From positions 1 through 64,000 of IMG/VR virus record IMGVR_UViG_3300044797_000101: 64,000 bases of DNA; one strand, written 5' to 3'. The notes below the pieces were generated by a model. The model saw only the letters and a program-made list of their open reading frames with translations, was not told the origin of the DNA and made no database searches. The DNA comes from a virus. The position numbers and the translations under genes were made by a program. Of the stretch, positions 57,279 through 64,000 are shown in pieces (position 1 is the stretch's first letter; each line of letters begins with the position of its first letter).

Positions 57279-57556
57279 TTCAATTCTCCTAATAATTTAT
57301 TAACCTTCGCTTCAAGTTTGTCCAGCTTCTTCGTGTGATCTTCTGAGTAATAATCAATCTTATTGGTCAGACTTCTATACTTCCCCCCGAAGCCAAATAA
57401 CCCTTGGAATCTAAATTCCCAACATAGGTTCTGATCTTCATCATCCGTATGAACAAAGACAAAGTTGTTACGTAATGATTCAGGAGCACCAGCGTGAGTC
57501 ACTAAGATATCATATACCATATTTGCTGTAATAAGTGAAAGTCTTTTTCCTCTCAT
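57275..57556 (-). CDS. Hypothetical protein
   Basis: 93 residues with a C-terminal coiled coil (HTKKLDKLEAKVNKLLGELK) and a beta core (LCWEFRFQGLFGFGGKYRSL). Function unknown. Confidence 0.65.
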   Translation of the reverse strand: MRGKRLSLITANMVYDILVTHAGAPESLRNNFVFVHTDDEDQNLCWEFRFQGLFGFGGKYRSLTNKIDYYSEDHTKKLDKLEAKVNKLLGELK

Positions 57557-57825
57557 TTGAGCACCACAACAGCCATGTATTTACAATCGGTGCAAATCTT
57601 CTTTTGGCGAGATTCGATCTCTGAATATATCGGATCACCGCCATAGGTATGTGTTACATTCATATAGTAAACATCTCCGACATCCTTAAAGACATGCCAA
57701 CCTTCAAAGCGCTCTTCTTTTCCACAGGTTTTACAGGTATGATAACGATAGCAAGGACGATGCTTCATCTCTTCAATCTTACGAGTATTCCAGTTGTGGA
57801 AACCTAATATACAGAACAATTTCAT
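57553..57825 (-). CDS. Zinc-binding protein
   Basis: 90 residues. FCILGFHNWNTRKIEEM, CYRYHTCKTCGKEERFEGWH and KKICTDCKYMAVVV. Two CxxC pairs and His residues form a probable single zinc site. This pattern recurs in small phage proteins. Confidence 0.72.
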   Translation of the reverse strand: MKLFCILGFHNWNTRKIEEMKHRPCYRYHTCKTCGKEERFEGWHVFKDVGDVYYMNVTHTYGGDPIYSEIESRQKKICTDCKYMAVVVLK

Positions 57826-58016
57826 TATTCTATCCCCACAAATTCATTGTTATCTACTTCAACCTCGGTAAGATCTTCTTCGTTCTTAACGCCTGCTTCT
57901 TTAGCTTTCTCAACGGAGGAGAAGATCTTTACAGATGGATATGGAAAAGGACCACCGCAACACTCTGGATCACTGCAGCTATTATCATCATCCATATAGC
58001 AGACGTATACCTTCAT
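57825..58016 (-). CDS. Small Cys-containing protein
   Basis: 63 residues. VCYMDDDNSCSDPECCGGPFPYPSVKIFSSVEKAKEAG; the remainder is acidic. Its EVDNNEF codons contain the AGTAGATAACAAT 13-mer discussed in the findings. Confidence 0.65.
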   Translation of the reverse strand: MKVYVCYMDDDNSCSDPECCGGPFPYPSVKIFSSVEKAKEAGVKNEEDLTEVEVDNNEFVGIE

Positions 58017-58213
58017 TGTTTTTCCTCGGCTGGAGCGAATCCGATATTCAGGCCATCATCACCATCACGAGTAACTGTAAGCTCACCTTCTGTATACGAT
58101 TTGATCAAGGCTAACACATGGGAATAATCGGCATACACAATGCCATTGATCTTTGTTTTAGCCATACCAAACAAAGCGATTTGAATCTGATCGAACTCTC
58201 TCGGTGTTAGCAT
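58013..58213 (-). CDS. Small hypothetical protein
   Basis: 66 residues from the ATG at 58213, next to a GGGGATGG ribosome site. LTPREFDQIQIALFGMAKTKING...ALIKSYTEGEL. Helical then beta. No family. Confidence 0.65.
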   Translation of the reverse strand: MLTPREFDQIQIALFGMAKTKINGIVYADYSHVLALIKSYTEGELTVTRDGDDGLNIGFAPAEEKQ

Positions 58214-58214
58214 T

Positions 58215-58427
58215 TTACCATCCCCACTTTTTAGTAGTGTCATAAAAAGCTTGTTCAGGATCAATAGGCTCAATCGTATCTTGATCTACTTCTCCAGTAG
58301 CATCACAGCGATCACAAGGCAATGTCGCTGGATGACCTAATGCACTATGTCCAAAAATACCCTTGTGTCCATCACAACGAGGACATTTCACAAAGATCTT
58401 TCGTTTACGTAGGATAGAATCATTCAT
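58215..58427 (-). CDS. DnaJ-type zinc-finger protein
   Basis: 70 residues. CPRCDGHKGIFGHSALGHPATLPCDRCDATGEV follows the CxxCxGxG repeat pattern of DnaJ-like fingers in a minimal form. No J domain. Confidence 0.72.
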   Translation of the reverse strand: MNDSILRKRKIFVKCPRCDGHKGIFGHSALGHPATLPCDRCDATGEVDQDTIEPIDPEQAFYDTTKKWGW

Positions 58428-58786
58428 CGTAATGCCTCCAATAGATTTACGAGATAATGCCGTTTAAGTTTAAGATTGACTGCAGTCAAAAGCTCTTTGA
58501 CATACTTGTTCTTTAAATCCTTCTTGACAAGTTTAAGCGCCTTGGTTAATGATAATGCTGTATCAGTAAAGAATACCACGCGATCACCAATCCCACCACG
58601 ACGATCAGGTACCCAACTAAAATTATAGGAATCAATACGACCTGGAACACAGTATCGACTTATTGAAGCTCCATGATCTGTTATATGGATGGATAGATAT
58701 TGATGACCCCATTTTGTTCTAGCTACAAGGGTATTGTCAGAGTATAGCGTTTTATCTTCGTGATTGTAATCGATAGTTAAGCTCAT
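58424..58786 (-). CDS. Hypothetical protein
   Basis: 120 residues. Beta-rich first half (YSDNTLVARTKWGHQYLSIHIT), helical basic second half (LKLVKKDLKNKYVKEL). No family. Confidence 0.65.
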   Translation of the reverse strand: MSLTIDYNHEDKTLYSDNTLVARTKWGHQYLSIHITDHGASISRYCVPGRIDSYNFSWVPDRRGGIGDRVVFFTDTALSLTKALKLVKKDLKNKYVKELLTAVNLKLKRHYLVNLLEALR

Positions 58787-58932
58787 AAGAAGTTCTCCAA
58801 TATAGTACCGAGGACAAAGAACAGACCAAGTGTTTCAAAGCCTACATTTGTACCATAGACAATGCCAACAGCTAATGACAAGTCCACTGTTCCTGATGGA
58901 CATGTGATAGTAAACTTATGTTCTTTTTTCAT
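58783..58932 (-). CDS. Small hydrophobic protein
   Basis: 49 residues. Polar N-terminus, then VGIVYGTNVGFETLGLFFVLGTILENFL, probably membrane-associated. ATGA junctions on both sides. Confidence 0.6.
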   Translation of the reverse strand: MKKEHKFTITCPSGTVDLSLAVGIVYGTNVGFETLGLFFVLGTILENFL

Positions 58933-59096
58933 AATCCTAACCTATCACATAATTGCAAGATATAATAAGCCTCAATGAATAAGAAGCATACAAAGCTCGC
59001 AAGCTTCTCAAAGATATTAACCTTTTGTGAGCTAACAATCAAAGCTTCAGCATATAAGAAGAAGCACATCGCTGCCACAACGAATAAGGTTAGCAT
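58929..59096 (-). CDS. Small two-helix membrane protein
   Basis: 55 residues: LTLFVVAAMCFFLYAEALIV and FVCFLFIEAYYILQL. No family. Confidence 0.65.
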   Translation of the reverse strand: MLTLFVVAAMCFFLYAEALIVSSQKVNIFEKLASFVCFLFIEAYYILQLCDRLGL

Positions 59097-59275
59097 TAAC
59101 GTTTGACCTCTCTAAGAAATTGTAGATGCGCCTCATCGTACTTCATCATACCTTTTGGATATGGGAACTTAATGAACACACGAGTCTTAAGGATGTTATC
59201 CACGACTCCGACACCCCAATCAGGGTACCAAGTGTCTTCGACTTTCGTTCCAAAATCTAGCTCTTCAATGTTCAT
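59096..59275 (-). CDS. Small hypothetical protein
   Basis: 59 residues. GTKVEDTWYPDWGVGVVDNILKTRVFIKFPY looks like a short SH3-type barrel. TAATG junction with the next gene. Confidence 0.62.
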   Translation of the reverse strand: MNIEELDFGTKVEDTWYPDWGVGVVDNILKTRVFIKFPYPKGMMKYDEAHLQFLREVKR

Positions 59276-59451
59276 TGGTTAATGTGAACCGTATCAATGC
59301 TATTGATATTAATATAATAGTTTGAGCCTGCATCAGCAAACACCAAGATCGAATTAGGAACATCAATGCTGATGATGGTTCCAGTAAACAGTCTACCGTG
59401 AATCAATAGATCCAACGATTTACCGACTAATGTTTGTAATAGGTTAAGCAT
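59272..59451 (-). CDS. Small Sm/SH3-like protein
   Basis: 59 residues. LVGKSLDLLIHGRLFTGTIISIDVPNSILVF has the strand-turn pattern of Sm-like or related barrels. No RNA-binding signature is complete. First gene after the promoter at 59463. Confidence 0.6.
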   Translation of the reverse strand: MLNLLQTLVGKSLDLLIHGRLFTGTIISIDVPNSILVFADAGSNYYININSIDTVHINQ

Positions 59452-59462
59452 ATATCCTCTTT

Positions 59463-59491
59463 ATTATAACAGGTATTTGGGGTTTTGTAAA
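59463..59491 (-). promoter_or_regulatory. Sigma70-type extended -10 promoter
   Basis: TTTACA (59486-59491), 17 bases, TATAAT (59463-59468), with TG extended. It is highly similar to the promoter at 46680 (GGGGGTT-ACAAAAC upstream block, CTGTTATAATAA downstream). The ATG of the next gene lies 11 bases after the -10. Confidence 0.8.
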
Positions 59492-59500
59492 CCCCCTATT

Positions 59501-59716
59501 TTAATGTTTATTTGGAGAGACAGGTTCAACCTTTACAGTTGTCACTGTCTTTAAAGCATCAGCAAAGGCTGACTCTTCATCTGCTCCATAACCTGCTACG
59601 ATGCGACCATTGCTATGTCTTACACCAACAAACCACTTTCCCCATGATACAACTGGGGAAGCAGTGGAATGCTGGACTTCGAAACCTAGAGCAACCAATT
59701 CTTCTTTGCTTGCCAT
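59501..59716 (-). CDS. Small hypothetical protein
   Basis: 71 residues. WGKWFVGVRHSNGRIVAGYGADEESAFADALK, a compact alpha/beta fold typical of small phage proteins. No known function. Confidence 0.68.
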   Translation of the reverse strand: MASKEELVALGFEVQHSTASPVVSWGKWFVGVRHSNGRIVAGYGADEESAFADALKTVTTVKVEPVSPNKH

Positions 59717-59725
59717 AATATCTCC

Positions 59726-60232
59726 TTACTGCGCTGCGTATTCGCCTGCAGCTCGTAATTTAAAAGGACTCACAATAACGCGTGGCTCAACATAGAGAGG
59801 AGCGATATTGCCTTTCTGAGTAGGATCGATGCATGTAACCCATGTTCCCTCAGCATTAGCTGGCATAAACAATCCGTTTGGTTCTGCTTGTGGGATTGTA
59901 ACGTTCGTTCCCCAATTAGCTTCTTTCATTGGGTTAGAGAATTGCGTTGCGTAAGGAACTCCATACCCAATGCTATCGCACAAGTGCCAAAGCTTTCCAT
60001 TCATGTCAGGGATATATGAGTAGGTAGCAATGTTCTGATCACGAAGCTCATACAGCTTACGGACAAGCTTAAGCTCAGTGTAGTTGGTGATACCAGGCAA
60101 TCCTACTTGAGCGACCGCTTGCTGCTGCATTCCTTCTTGCTGCTGTTGAACCTTCTGATCAGCTGATTGATCACAACCAGTGACAATAATAACTCCAACC
60201 AATCCCATCATCATTAATAGTATACGATTCAT
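59726..60232 (-). CDS. Lipoprotein, conserved phage type
   Basis: 168 residues. Signal peptide ending VTGC, a Gln-rich linker, then YTELKLVRKLYELRDQNIATYSYIPDMN...WHLCDSIGYGVPYATQFSNP, an arrangement seen in uncharacterised phage lipoproteins. Precedes a membrane protein that often accompanies it. Role unknown. Confidence 0.8.
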   Translation of the reverse strand: MNRILLMMMGLVGVIIVTGCDQSADQKVQQQQEGMQQQAVAQVGLPGITNYTELKLVRKLYELRDQNIATYSYIPDMNGKLWHLCDSIGYGVPYATQFSNPMKEANWGTNVTIPQAEPNGLFMPANAEGTWVTCIDPTQKGNIAPLYVEPRVIVSPFKLRAAGEYAAQ

Positions 60233-60558
60233 TGTAAGCTCCTTATGAATACTTGAAGATCGATAGGCAATAAAGAATTATCAATCGTGGAAGCTTCAGA
60301 CAAGATCAAGGTACGAAGTGCAGCGCGTTGATTCGTATCCGATGATTCTTGATATTGAAAACGCAAGTGACAGAGGTACTCTACTTTTCCTTCAACATAA
60401 CTCTGTGTATGTTCAAACACGTTACGTTGTGCATTCGCATACTTGGGTGCCCAGAATTTAAAGCTATTGTAATCATAGCCTGTAAAGATAAAGCCCAGTA
60501 CAAAGATCCCAACCAATGCTACCAATCCTAACAACACTGCTTTAAGTTCATCCATCAT
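60229..60558 (-). CDS. Single-pass membrane protein, partner of the lipoprotein
   Basis: 109 residues. N-terminal helix LGLVALVGIFVLGFIF, then YNSFKFWAPKYANAQRNVFEHTQSYVEGKVEYLCHLRFQYQ, typically encoded beside the lipoprotein at 59726 in phages. ATGA overlap suggests co-translation. Confidence 0.75.
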   Translation of the reverse strand: MMDELKAVLLGLVALVGIFVLGFIFTGYDYNSFKFWAPKYANAQRNVFEHTQSYVEGKVEYLCHLRFQYQESSDTNQRAALRTLILSEASTIDNSLLPIDLQVFIRSLQ

Positions 60559-60575
60559 AATCTCCTTATCGTTTA

Positions 60576-60710
60576 TTATCCTAAATCCTGCATAGTTATT
60601 TTAGTAAGTGCTGCCGCCAAATATGTAGGCGATATCTGTAAGTATTCAGCTAATCGTTTAATGATCTCTTCACCTTCAAGCTTTGTTGTCCCACAAGCGT
60701 CAAATGCCAT
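60576..60710 (-). CDS. Very small helical protein
   Basis: 44 residues, EGEEIIKRLAEYLQISPTYLAAAL. No family. Confidence 0.55.
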   Translation of the reverse strand: MAFDACGTTKLEGEEIIKRLAEYLQISPTYLAAALTKITMQDLG

Positions 60711-60711
60711 A

Positions 60712-60951
60712 TTAGAATCCTACCTGAATTCGAGTAGGTCCACCTGGTCCAAGCTCTCTTAAGATCTCTTGAATCTCCTGCTCTTCTTTTGCTTTCTTAG
60801 CAATATATGCCTTACGTTGCTTTGGAGTCATAGCCTCGAACTTAGCTTTTTCAGCTGCAGCTTTGTCCAGTAAACCATTTAGTACTTGATCAAATGTCAT
60901 AGCTGGAACAGAAATAGGAATTGCTTTATTTACTACTTTCTTTTTAGCCAT
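60712..60951 (-). CDS. Small charged helical protein
   Basis: 79 residues, Lys/Ala/Glu-rich helix (LLDKAAAEKAKFEAMTPKQRKAYIAKKAKEEQEI). No Cys. Function unknown. Confidence 0.65.
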   Translation of the reverse strand: MAKKKVVNKAIPISVPAMTFDQVLNGLLDKAAAEKAKFEAMTPKQRKAYIAKKAKEEQEIQEILRELGPGGPTRIQVGF

Positions 60952-61159
60952 TTAAAATCTCCTTAGTAAATGTATCTAGAGTAAATCCAACGCATTGACA
61001 TTCAATACAATTAAAGTTCTCATCATTGCCATGAGATAAGTTTGAATGACCACACCAACAATTACCTGCATCATTAGTATAAGGCCAACCCGTTAAGGTA
61101 AGCAATGCTGCAGCTTCTGAAATCTCTTGGAGCGTATCTTCGTTCACGTTAGAATCCAT
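60944..61159 (-). CDS. Zinc-knuckle protein without DNLxYLE tail
   Basis: 71 residues from the ATG at 61159. CWCGHSNLSHGNDENFNCIECQCVGFTLDTF keeps the family knuckle order. The C-terminus (FTKEILNG) lacks the tail, and a helix precedes the knuckle instead. Confidence 0.75.
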   Translation of the reverse strand: MDSNVNEDTLQEISEAAALLTLTGWPYTNDAGNCWCGHSNLSHGNDENFNCIECQCVGFTLDTFTKEILNG

Positions 61160-61319
61160 ACTTATCCTTCCCATTATAGATAGGCACAAATGGAACGCCT
61201 AGGTTAGGTTTCTTATCATCTGGCAATAGCATATACTCGTGAAAGCATTTGTCACAACGACCTAAAAAGTCTAGGTCCTTCGCTTCGAATTCACCTTTAC
61301 ACATTACACAAGGTTTCAT
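61149..61319 (-). CDS. Small zinc-ribbon protein
   Basis: 56 residues. CVMCKGEFEAKDLDFLGRCDKCF is a clear CxxC...CxxC ribbon. No tail. Confidence 0.7.
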   Translation of the reverse strand: MKPCVMCKGEFEAKDLDFLGRCDKCFHEYMLLPDDKKPNLGVPFVPIYNGKDKYGF

Positions 61320-61324
61320 CTTAA

Positions 61325-61435
61325 TCACAATGCTTTCTTTCTCAAGATAGCAAGCTCACACACGAGCTCTTGAATTTGCTCAGGAGTAAGCTTATTATAT
61401 TCTACCACATGTTCCGCTAATTGTTGAATAGTCAT
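61325..61435 (-). CDS. Very small helical protein
   Basis: 36 residues, two helices (VVEYNKLTPEQIQELVCELAILRKK). Coupled by overlap with the next gene. Confidence 0.5.
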   Translation of the reverse strand: MTIQQLAEHVVEYNKLTPEQIQELVCELAILRKKAL

Positions 61436-61593
61436 TTCTTGCCTCGTTTAAAGACCAAGAGCAGTCCAGGTTGTCTTACCATTCCCTTCTTGCACCGTTT
61501 ACGTTTAGGCGCGTTACAAATCTTATGAGCACCATTCAAGCAATTATAGCATTGCGTTCCATTATAATTAGTACACAAGCAAGGATGAATCAT
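61432..61593 (-). CDS. Small basic Cys-rich protein
   Basis: 53 residues. CLCTNYNGTQCYNCLNGAHKIC, then a highly basic end (KRKRCKKGMVRQPG, KRGKK). Could bind nucleic acid. ATGA overlap with the upstream gene. Confidence 0.62.
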   Translation of the reverse strand: MIHPCLCTNYNGTQCYNCLNGAHKICNAPKRKRCKKGMVRQPGLLLVFKRGKK

Positions 61594-62120
61594 TGTAGTT
61601 CCTTAACTCCTGATAGATCCTCGTTCACATCGCCTCGACCAATGTTTCTATTCCAAATCAAGTACGTAAGCATGTCAGCAATTTGAGCCTCTGCTTCTTC
61701 TTCAGTTTTAGTAGACCATACTTGAGGTTCGCCATCCTTCATCTTATCCCCTCGAGCGTAGCTTAAAACCTCATTATCTTGTGTAATCTCATATCTATTA
61801 TTAGCCCATTCTAACCAAACATTGAGCTCTTCTAAAGAAATTCCGAGTTTATTTTCAGTATATTGTAAGCAACCTTGTAGACGTTCCTCAATGCTTTTGC
61901 GTTGCGCTGTTGTCCAGGGTTTAACAATACGTGAAGGTGAAGCAAACGTCCATTCACGTTTGAACTCAGCTTCCCATTGTTTCGTAAACGCTTCAATGTG
62001 CGCAGCACGAATAGCTGCTGTTGCTTCTTGTCGAGGTTTAAGCTCCACACCGCTATAAACATAGACCTTTGCCTCTTGATACAGGTTGCGTTCTAATGGG
62101 GTTGCAAATTCCGTTACCAT
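61590..62120 (-). CDS. Hypothetical protein
   Basis: 176 residues. Helical, Glu/Arg-rich core (EATAAIRAAHIEAFTKQWEAEFKREW), WLEWANNRYEITQDNEVL. No family recognised. Confidence 0.7.
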   Translation of the reverse strand: MVTEFATPLERNLYQEAKVYVYSGVELKPRQEATAAIRAAHIEAFTKQWEAEFKREWTFASPSRIVKPWTTAQRKSIEERLQGCLQYTENKLGISLEELNVWLEWANNRYEITQDNEVLSYARGDKMKDGEPQVWSTKTEEEAEAQIADMLTYLIWNRNIGRGDVNEDLSGVKELQ

Positions 62121-62389
62121 GACTCCACCAAATCCTTTGCTTCCTTCAATCCCAAACCAGTCCTCTCACGAACTGATCTGATTGTTGGAATGAATTGCTG
62201 ACTGCTACGTCCACCTGCTTGCTTAAAGTATTCTCTTAGATCATGCAAAGGATCGTCAACCTTCTCGCCAAGCTTCACATGCTCTTCATTCAGCATACCA
62301 AGTAGAATATCACGATTGCGTTTACTAATCAACCTGAATTCTCTTAATGCAACCTGCATACTCTCAAGATCTTTTAATGAATCAGCCAT
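62114..62389 (-). CDS. Protein with ribosomal L7/L12-like C-terminus
   Basis: 91 residues. A helical N-terminal 60 residues followed by FIPTIRSVRERTGLGLKEAKDLVESW, matching the helix-turn of the bL12 C-terminal domain (VRExTGLGLKEAKxLVE) that contacts translation GTPases. Only the first helix pair is present. Confidence 0.72.
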   Translation of the reverse strand: MADSLKDLESMQVALREFRLISKRNRDILLGMLNEEHVKLGEKVDDPLHDLREYFKQAGGRSSQQFIPTIRSVRERTGLGLKEAKDLVESW

Positions 62390-62609
62390 TGGATAATACC
62401 TCCTTGCGATAGAGTGAACGTAGCAACGGATCAGGAGCAGACGTCACAACCTCACGGATGAATCGACCTTGTACTGTATCTTTAAGCCGTTCCCAATTAA
62501 AGGAATCCCAAAGATAACCGGCAGCTTCATGGATGCACTCACGATTATTAGCCGACTCATTGGCTATGTTACGAACCAAATTATTAAAGTCTTGATCGTC
62601 ACGAACCAT
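62382..62609 (-). CDS. Small helical protein
   Basis: 75 residues from the ATG at 62609, preceded by GGGGAG. DFNNLVRNIANESANNRECIHEAAGYLWDSF. No family. Confidence 0.65.
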   Translation of the reverse strand: MVRDDQDFNNLVRNIANESANNRECIHEAAGYLWDSFNWERLKDTVQGRFIREVVTSAPDPLLRSLYRKEVLSNG

Positions 62610-62611
62610 TG

Positions 62612-63097
62612 TTATTCTCCCCACGTTTCGGTATCAGCTTCAACCTTATCAGCAGTCTTTTCAGCCATATTAACAATCACACATTTATCTTCTGTGCCAT
62701 CCCATTCAAAGGAAAGTCCAACCTTAGCAAGCGTTCCAGCGAGAAGCTTACCTACATCTAATGTTGAGACGGGTTTTTTATCAGGGTATTTATTGGTGGA
62801 AGCATCAGCGAAAGAGATATAGAGTTTACCGGAGGGAAGACGACCGCGATGATCTGTAACAAGATCTTCAGCGCTTTGACGATTGTAGAAAACATAACCT
62901 GTTACTGGTTTATTCTTATCATGCAATCCTTCAATATGAGTACCAATCTCATATGATCCACAAGAACCACAGCACCCAAAACTCTGTCTCGCAATGAGTT
63001 TAGCTTCACGGAGGAGTTTGAAAACCTTATTAAGCTTTACTTTGTTCTCAGCGATCGTGTCTTCAAATCTGTCAATCTCTTGATATGTAGGTCGCAT
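62612..63097 (-). CDS. Conserved hypothetical protein with CCGSCG motif
   Basis: 161 residues. LREAKLIARQSFGCCGSCGSYEIG is a motif of an uncharacterised bacterial/phage family. GYVFYNRQSAEDLV and SGKLYISFADAS follow. Function unknown. Confidence 0.72.
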   Translation of the reverse strand: MRPTYQEIDRFEDTIAENKVKLNKVFKLLREAKLIARQSFGCCGSCGSYEIGTHIEGLHDKNKPVTGYVFYNRQSAEDLVTDHRGRLPSGKLYISFADASTNKYPDKKPVSTLDVGKLLAGTLAKVGLSFEWDGTEDKCVIVNMAEKTADKVEADTETWGE

Positions 63098-63200
63098 TAG
63101 ATTCTCCCTTATGCTGTGATTTAATAGCTTCTAATAAAATCTCAAGCATACCACTGCTTTCGTAAAGCTGTTCCATGTCAGACTTAAGAAGCGTTTTCAT
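63072..63200 (-). CDS. Small helical protein
   Basis: 42 residues. MEQLYESSGMLEILLEAIKSQ. Its ATG lies six bases after a TATAAT. Overlaps the next gene by 26 bases. Confidence 0.5.
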   Translation of the reverse strand: MKTLLKSDMEQLYESSGMLEILLEAIKSQHKGESNATYISRD

Positions 63201-63206
63201 ATCCTA

Positions 63207-63235
63207 ATTATAACAGAAGTAAGTAAGAATGTACA
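63207..63235 (-). promoter_or_regulatory. Extended -10 promoter, near-leaderless
   Basis: TGTTATAAT on the minus strand with TATAAT at 63207-63212. A weak -35 (TGTACA) lies 17 bases upstream. The next ATG is six bases downstream of the -10. Confidence 0.55.
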
Positions 63236-63254
63236 TAGGCCCTTTGAACTATAT

Positions 63255-63464
63255 TTAATGGTGTGGATGAGGATGAACCTCTTCCTCCATTTTGACATCG
63301 TGCAAGCCATGAACTCCAGAACAGAAGAATGCACATCCAGATAGGTGCATAATTCCACCTAAAAGTGTAGCCTCTCCAACGTGGAAGCTTAGGAAGAATA
63401 GAGCAGCTCCAATAAGCATCCAGATGAAATTAGGGAGATTGCTTCTAACAATCCTTTTGACCAT
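63255..63464 (-). CDS. Small two-helix membrane protein with His-rich end
   Basis: 69 residues. NFIWMLIGAALFFLSFHVG and MHLSGCAFFCSGVHGLHDV, ending EEEVHPHPHH. The His tail could bind metal. Confidence 0.68.
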   Translation of the reverse strand: MVKRIVRSNLPNFIWMLIGAALFFLSFHVGEATLLGGIMHLSGCAFFCSGVHGLHDVKMEEEVHPHPHH

Positions 63465-63616
63465 TAGGCTTGTCTCCCGAATACTGCCTGAAGTTCATCC
63501 CGCTTCATTTTAACTGGGCTTTCGATCGTTTGGGTAGTAGTTGTCACCTTAGGCAAATTAAGTGCCTTAAAGTGAAATACAGCCAAATGAGACATTAAGG
63601 ACAAGGTAAGTATCAT
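63464..63616 (-). CDS. Small hypothetical protein
   Basis: 50 residues. Hydrophobic N-terminus (ILTLSLMSHLAVFHF), Thr-rich middle, VKMKRDELQAVFGRQA. TAATG junction with the next gene. Confidence 0.55.
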   Translation of the reverse strand: MILTLSLMSHLAVFHFKALNLPKVTTTTQTIESPVKMKRDELQAVFGRQA

Positions 63617-63798
63617 AGGATCTCCTTAGTTGTCACAAGCTTTACCAATTCTGTATCAAGCTTGTCGTTGATCTCTGCGCTGAATCTCTCATCACGTTCG
63701 TCTGATGATCCACTATCGAATATGTCTGACAAGTGATCAGTCAACCAATCCGCTTGCTGCTTTGTCAATGTGATCTTAACCAATCCACTGTTTGACAT
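63613..63798 (-). CDS. Small hypothetical protein
   Basis: 61 residues. LVKITLTKQQADWLTDHLSDIFD...KLDTELVKLVTTKEIL. Helical. No family. Confidence 0.65.
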   Translation of the reverse strand: MSNSGLVKITLTKQQADWLTDHLSDIFDSGSSDERDERFSAEINDKLDTELVKLVTTKEIL

Positions 63799-64000
63799 TA
63801 TAATCCCTCCGAAGGAAACGTACCTTGAACAAGCTCAGCAACCTCTTTTGCAAGGTTCTTTTGGTTGTCAAGAAATTTAGCTAAGTCAGCGCTATTCGTG
63901 TATCCATAGCCTTTGCTAGAACCATCAGCTGACCATCGTGTCCATTTGGAACGGATGATCGCTTCAATCTGTCGATCATCATATCCACGTTTGCGAAGCA
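63798..64000 (-). CDS. Partial phage protein, start beyond window
   Basis: The last 67 codons are visible, open at the right edge. LRKRGYDDRQIEAIIRSKWTRWSADGSSKGYGYTNSADLAKFL. The RGYxDxQIEAIIRSKW...RW.AD segment is common in uncharacterised phage proteins. Confidence 0.7.
   Translation of the reverse strand, partial: LRKRGYDDRQIEAIIRSKWTRWSADGSSKGYGYTNSADLAKFLDNQKNLAKEVAELVQGTFPSEGL

Noticed and set aside
1-64000. CRISPR array, IS element, rRNA or tRNA genes
   Set aside because: No regularly spaced repeats, transposase gene, terminal inverted repeats of an IS, or tRNA/rRNA signatures were seen on either strand.

Overview
The window reads as part of the genome of a large tailed bacteriophage (Caudovirales-type). 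It carries a large terminase subunit, a portal, a candidate prohead protease, many free-standing homing endonucleases and a dense run of very small genes. Every supported gene lies on the minus strand, so transcription runs from 64,000 towards 1. Most neighbours overlap by 1-20 bases, commonly as ATGA or TAATG. Base composition is AT-rich. Several proteins have lipobox signal peptides, which suggests a bacterial host with an outer envelope, but the sequence does not identify the host. There are no tail genes, polymerase genes or tRNAs here. The large genes and dense accessory region suggest a large (possibly jumbo) phage, which is an inference.

Region A (about 1-33,100) is the head and virion region. 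Reading along transcription it holds very long Lys/Glu-rich proteins (30478-32760, 28524-30239, 25001-28054, 23179-24828, 17284-21258, 15106-16578, 10818-15077), then terminase, portal, a secreted trypsin-like protease, and a protease-plus-scaffold gene that runs off the left edge. The long proteins are strings of modules, often zinc ribbons, separated by short Lys-Thr-Ala or Lys-Glu-Ala motifs that look like maturation-protease sites. One of them (17284-21258) joins a nucleotidyltransferase, a HAD phosphatase, a possible ADP-ribosyltransferase-like domain and a 2H phosphoesterase in a single chain. Three related HNH endonucleases and one distinct HNH gene sit between the structural genes. A deoC aldolase gene with a bacterial sigma70-type promoter is embedded in this region. 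A nearly identical element of about 45 bp occurs upstream of three genes here and is probably a phage promoter.

Region B (about 33,100-50,800) mixes enzymes with small genes. It has two ClpP-like proteases, peptide deformylase, RNase H, a degenerate ThyX-like protein, a cyclic-phosphate-type receiver domain, RNA ligase, dCMP deaminase, a Thg1-type tRNA-His guanylyltransferase and a DnaC-like helicase loader. A structured, probably non-coding RNA lies at 43,430-43,615.

Region C (about 50,800-64,000) holds small genes: zinc-knuckle proteins, single-pass membrane proteins, lipoproteins, a nucleoside deoxyribosyltransferase-like enzyme, a HAD protein of the RNA-repair type, and a protein with a ribosomal L7/L12-like C-terminus.

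The most striking feature is a family of roughly thirty small proteins spread through the window. They share a C-terminal tail close to DNLxYLE, usually behind a CxCGHxxxxH zinc knuckle. Eight of them are head to tail at 51,387-52,768. The tail also occurs on proteins with no zinc knuckle, so it behaves like a transferable short motif. The zinc knuckle also occurs inside two of the virion polyproteins. I know of no described function for this tail.
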